From the NCBI GenBank assembly GCA_963675135.1, contig OY776121.1:76220875-76284874 (forward strand): a DNA stretch of 64,000 bases, given 5' to 3'. The notes beneath the pieces are model-generated. The model did no database searches, had not been told where the DNA came from, and worked only from the letters and a program-made list of their open reading frames with translations. Below are positions 60,560 to 64,000 of the stretch, piece after piece (within the stretch, counting starts at the first letter, position 1; every line of letters starts with the position of its first letter). The translations under genes and the position numbers were made by a program. The stretch is from Galeopsis tetrahit (Eukaryota; Streptophyta; Magnoliopsida; Lamiales; Lamiaceae).

Positions 60560-60794
60560 TGTTGGAGTATACAGCGTAGCTCATGCATGCACTGCATGAA
60601 ACACACACACATGCATGCAATGCATGAACCAATATAAAAGCATGCATACACATATACACACAAGAGAGTAGTTATATTTAAACTAATAGTTTGTTAGAGT
60701 TGGTTAGATAGAACACTCTAGAAGAGTGGGTTCTCTATATAATGTAGTTCTACACACATTGTAGACTTTGAGTTGAATATACACATTTTAAACA
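60560..60794 (+). repeat. 5' LTR of copia C
   Basis: TGTTGGAGTATACAGCG to TTTTAAACA, 235 bp, directly followed by TGGTATCATGAG, a primer site like that for initiator Met-tRNA. TATA box TATAAAA at 60633-60639. The segment 60581-60645 is packed with CATGCATG motifs. Confidence 0.85.
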
Positions 60795-60817
60795 TGGTAT
60801 CATGAGATCCAAATTTT

Positions 60818-61017
60818 NNNNNNNNNNNNNNNNNNNNNNNNNNNNNNNNNNNNNNNNNNNNNNNNNNNNNNNNNNNNNNNNNNNNNNNNNNNNNNNNNNN
60901 NNNNNNNNNNNNNNNNNNNNNNNNNNNNNNNNNNNNNNNNNNNNNNNNNNNNNNNNNNNNNNNNNNNNNNNNNNNNNNNNNNNNNNNNNNNNNNNNNNNN
61001 NNNNNNNNNNNNNNNNN
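60818..61017. other. assembly gap (200 N)
   Basis: Unknown bases within the copia C leader and gag start. The round length suggests a placeholder, so the true size is unknown and the gag N-terminus cannot be read. Confidence 1.
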
Positions 61018-64000
61018 CTCTATCGATCCGTCTCGACAATGATAACTATCAGTTTTGGAGAAATCAAGTCCTTGCCTCAGTTAGAGCACATTGTTTTGAA
61101 GATGTTCTATTGTGCACTGCAGTTCCGATGAATCCTACTGATTCATCATCGGATTCCCTTTCGTGGCAACGGAAATATCAGTTTCTACTGAGCTGGCTTT
61201 TAAGCTGTGTTTCAGACTCGATGCTTGGTCATGTTAGTCGATGTGATCACTCGTTCCAATTGTGGATGATATTTGAGCTGCTGTTTCAATCTCAGTGTGG
61301 TGCCAAGGCTATGATCCTTCGCCTGCAGCTTTAAACCCTAAAAAATGGTGATTTAAGTATTGATGTTTTTATTCTGAGAATGAGGTCTATTGCTGATGGT
61401 TTACACCATGCTGGACAGCTTATTAAAGATGGGGGATTAGTGTTGTACATCCTTGGTGGCTTGAGTGCTGAATTTGATGCTGTAGTAGTCTCTCTTACTA
61501 CTCGAGGCACTATTCCTACTATTGCAGAGGTACAATCGATCCTTTAGGCTTATGAGGTGCGTTTACACAGTCACAGTGCTCACTCCATTCAACTTCCAAG
61601 AGGTACTATCTCTACAGCTTTGTCTCCTCCTGCTAATATTGTTTCTAGAGATGGTGGTAGAAACAATGGCAAAGGAAAGGTGTATTCTAAACCTAAGGCT
61701 GTGTGTTAGCTATGTGGCAGAAAATTTCATGTAGCTGCTAAGTGCTACAAACGTCCACACTTCTCTGCTCCATTTCAAGCTCACTTCACTCAATATCAAT
61801 CTCCTCACTCACACTATCAGCATTCTCATTCACAGAATTACTCCTCTTCCTCAAACTTTCAGCCTCCTCCCTCAAACTTTCATGTAAACTCTCCATCTCT
61901 TGCTCTTACTGGTCACATGGATCATGGAGCTTCCACTTCCACTACATCTTATCCTCAATTCTCATCTCCTTGGTGTGTTGGTAGTGGGGCTACACATCAT
62001 GTTACCTCTCAGCTTGCTAATCTTCAAATTCACACTCCATATCAAGGTATGTATTCTCTACTTGTTGGTAATGGTGCTTCCACTCCTATATTGCATACTG
62101 ACTCTTTCTCTACTGCTTTACATGATGGATCTGGTCCAGTTGTTATGAATAATGTGCTGCATGTACCTGCCATTACCAAAAATCTCATGAGCATTTCTCA
62201 ATTTCTGAAAGATAATGATGCAGTTATTGAATTTTATGCTGATTGCTGTCTTGTTAAGGATCTGAAGTCACACAAGATACTCTTGAGAGGGGTGCTTAAG
62301 GATGGATTGTATATGCTGGACTTTGGTTGCTTAAAGCCTCATAAAGCTTCAAGTACTGGAAATACCACAAGCTGCTCTAATCACCTTGTGAATAAGGCTC
62401 AGTATAGTGCTACTGTGAATAATGCATCTGTGTTTGATAATAAGTGGAAACTATGGCATTGTAGATTGGGACACCCTAGTGATTCTGTCCTTACTACTGT
62501 TTTGAAACGCATGAATATTTCTTGTACAAAAGCTATTGCTGATTTCTGTGATGAATGTAAAATGGGTAAGATGCATTTGAAGCACTTTAAATCAGTTGTT
62601 CATCATTCCACATCTCCTTTTGAATTGTTGCATATGGATGTGTGGGGACCTACTGCTTGTGCTTCTCTTAAGGGTTACAGATATTACTTATCTATTGTTG
62701 ATGATTGCACCAGATTTGTGTGGACATTCCCTCTCATGGCCAAATCAGAAGTTGTTTCAGTGTTCACTCAGTTTATGCATACTGTTGAGAGGTCATTTGG
62801 TCTGAAGATAAAAGCTATACAACATGATATGGGATCAGAATTTCTCCCTATTGCCAGATTAATCAAACCCCTTGGTATTCAAGTTCGGTTGTCTTGTGCA
62901 TATACTCATCCTCAAAATGGTTTAGTTGAGAGGAAACATCAACACATTACTGAATTTGGCTTGGCCATGCTTGCTAGATCCAAGTTGTCAATGAATTTTT
63001 GGTGGCATGCCTTCTTAGCTGTTGTGCACATCATAAATTTACTCCCTTCTCCAATCACACAACATATCTCTCCTTTTGAACTTCTATTTCACAGATCACC
63101 TGATTATCTTTCACTCAGAGTGTTTAGATGTGCTTGCTTTCCTTTTCTAAGACCATACAACACCTCTAAACTGCAATTCAGGAGTTCCAAATGTATCTTT
63201 CTTGGATATAGCTCCACTCACAAAGGTTATAAATGTCATCATGAATCTGGCAAGATCTTCATCTCAGCATCTGTCCAATTCAATGAACATGAATTTCCCT
63301 CCTTCACCACTTCTAAATCACCCTCCATACCAGCAAATCATCTGTTCACAGCACAAATTCCTGCTATTTTTCCTCTGCATATACCAGCCTCACCTCCTCC
63401 TTATAGCTCATCTTCATCTGCATCATCACACCTCAACTTTTCTCCCAATGACTCCACACACTCTTCCTCTAGCTCTTCCAGGTACATGCTTCCATCATTA
63501 CCTCATGTTCCTCTTCCTTCTCATTCTCCCTCTCCTTCTCCTTCTATTTTTCCACATATTTCTCACCCTATGCAAACTCGTTCCAAATCTGGTATCTATA
63601 AACCAAGAGCACTTCTTTCTACTACTCCCATTTCTGAACCAACATCTGTGACTGAAGCTGTTAAGAGCACAACATGGAAACAAGCAATGCAGCTTGAGTA
63701 TGATGCCTTAATGAAAAATGGCACTTGGGTTCTTGTCCCTCCATCTTCTGATATTCATCCTATCACTACCAAGTGGATCTTCAGGGTCAAATATAACAAA
63801 GATGGCACAGTGGAGAGATACAAAGCTCGCTTGGTGGCTAGAGGGTTTCAACAACAAGCTGGCATTGACTATTTCAGCACCTTTAGCCCTGTGATCAAGC
63901 CTGTTACACTACGGATTGTGTTCACTCTTGCTGTCTCTAGAGGCTGGCCTATTCAACAGGTCGACATCAATAATGCTTTCCTCAAGGGTTTGTTGCATGA
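61018..64000 (+). pseudogene. copia C gag-pol polyprotein with three Gln-to-stop codons
   Basis: One frame (codons starting at multiples of 3) runs from the gap to the window end without a frameshift that I found. It has stops at 61332 (TAA), 61545 (TAG) and 61707 (TAG). At least two of the three replace Gln codons judged from context (LQL-stop-TLKN, VC-stop-LCGRKFH). Domains: gag; CCHC knuckle with the second stop-adjacent Cys pair; protease region reading CVGSGATHH, where the catalytic Asp is replaced by Gly; pre-integrase LWHCRLGHPS; integrase with HMDVWGP and an altered DMGSEF; then reverse transcriptase from about 63760 (TKWIFRVKYNKDG) to QQVDINNAFLKG at the edge. Clearly inactive. Confidence 0.92.

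Larger units (their letters stand above)
60560..64000 (+). mobile_element. Ty1/copia retrotransposon C, 3' part beyond window
   Basis: LTR (60560-60794), primer site, an assembly gap, then gag-pol running off the right edge in reverse transcriptase. The domain order is copia. It is a different family from A and B, with a much shorter LTR than B. Confidence 0.92.

Noticed and set aside
63202..63651. Plus-strand 149-codon frame near the right end
   Set aside because: It is an off-frame shadow of the copia C polyprotein, whose own frame is continuous here.

Overview
This is a nuclear chromosome segment of a flowering plant, most likely a eudicot. It is AT-rich, its genes have GT-AG introns, and it is dense in plant transposons: Ty1/copia, Stowaway, hAT, Mutator-like, CACTA, Helitron, SINE and TRIM-like elements. 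The gene families present (NPF transporter, plant pectin acetylesterase, R2R3-MYB) are typical plant ones. I cannot name the species. A run of 200 N at 60818-61017 is an assembly gap.

Layout. 1-3194: a minus-strand copia element cut by the window edge, with one premature stop. 3195-10330: no genes; a 205-bp Mutator-like MITE, several Stowaway MITEs (one nested in another), a tandem duplication and a TRIM-like element packed with CACGTG repeats. 10426-13417: an intact NPF (NRT1/PTR) transporter gene, six exons, 582 residues. 13945-15089: a non-autonomous MULE with a perfect 9-bp target duplication and a GC-rich core. 15304-17675: a non-autonomous Helitron with a textbook 3' hairpin and an apparently captured coding fragment. 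18794-20483: a Stowaway and an hAT element. 23030-26673: an intact 12-exon pectin acetylesterase gene, 428 residues. 30609-31675 (minus): an intact 3-exon R2R3-MYB gene, 301 residues. 31800-48130: no intact genes; Stowaway, CACTA and other MITEs, LTR fragments, SINEs and a multi-layer nest at 44089-46690. 48134-56064: the last two exons of an unidentified minus-strand gene, split by a full-length 7.7-kb copia element whose two 1241-bp LTRs differ at about five positions. 56111-56749: another hAT element. 57284-57928: possible 5' parts of the split gene or of a divergent transcript. 60560-64000: a third copia element, running off the window, with three Gln-to-stop changes.

The three intact genes do not form a pathway. 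The esterase acts on wall pectin and the MYB belongs to a group that includes wall regulators, but being neighbours is not evidence that they work together. The most noteworthy content is in the transposons: two members of a Mutator-like family (3206-3410 and 45296-46547) sharing termini, hairpin-forming subterminal palindromes and internal CACTTTTCAATTA-type repeats; the four-layer nest around the larger member; and the recent copia insertion that breaks a host coding exon.
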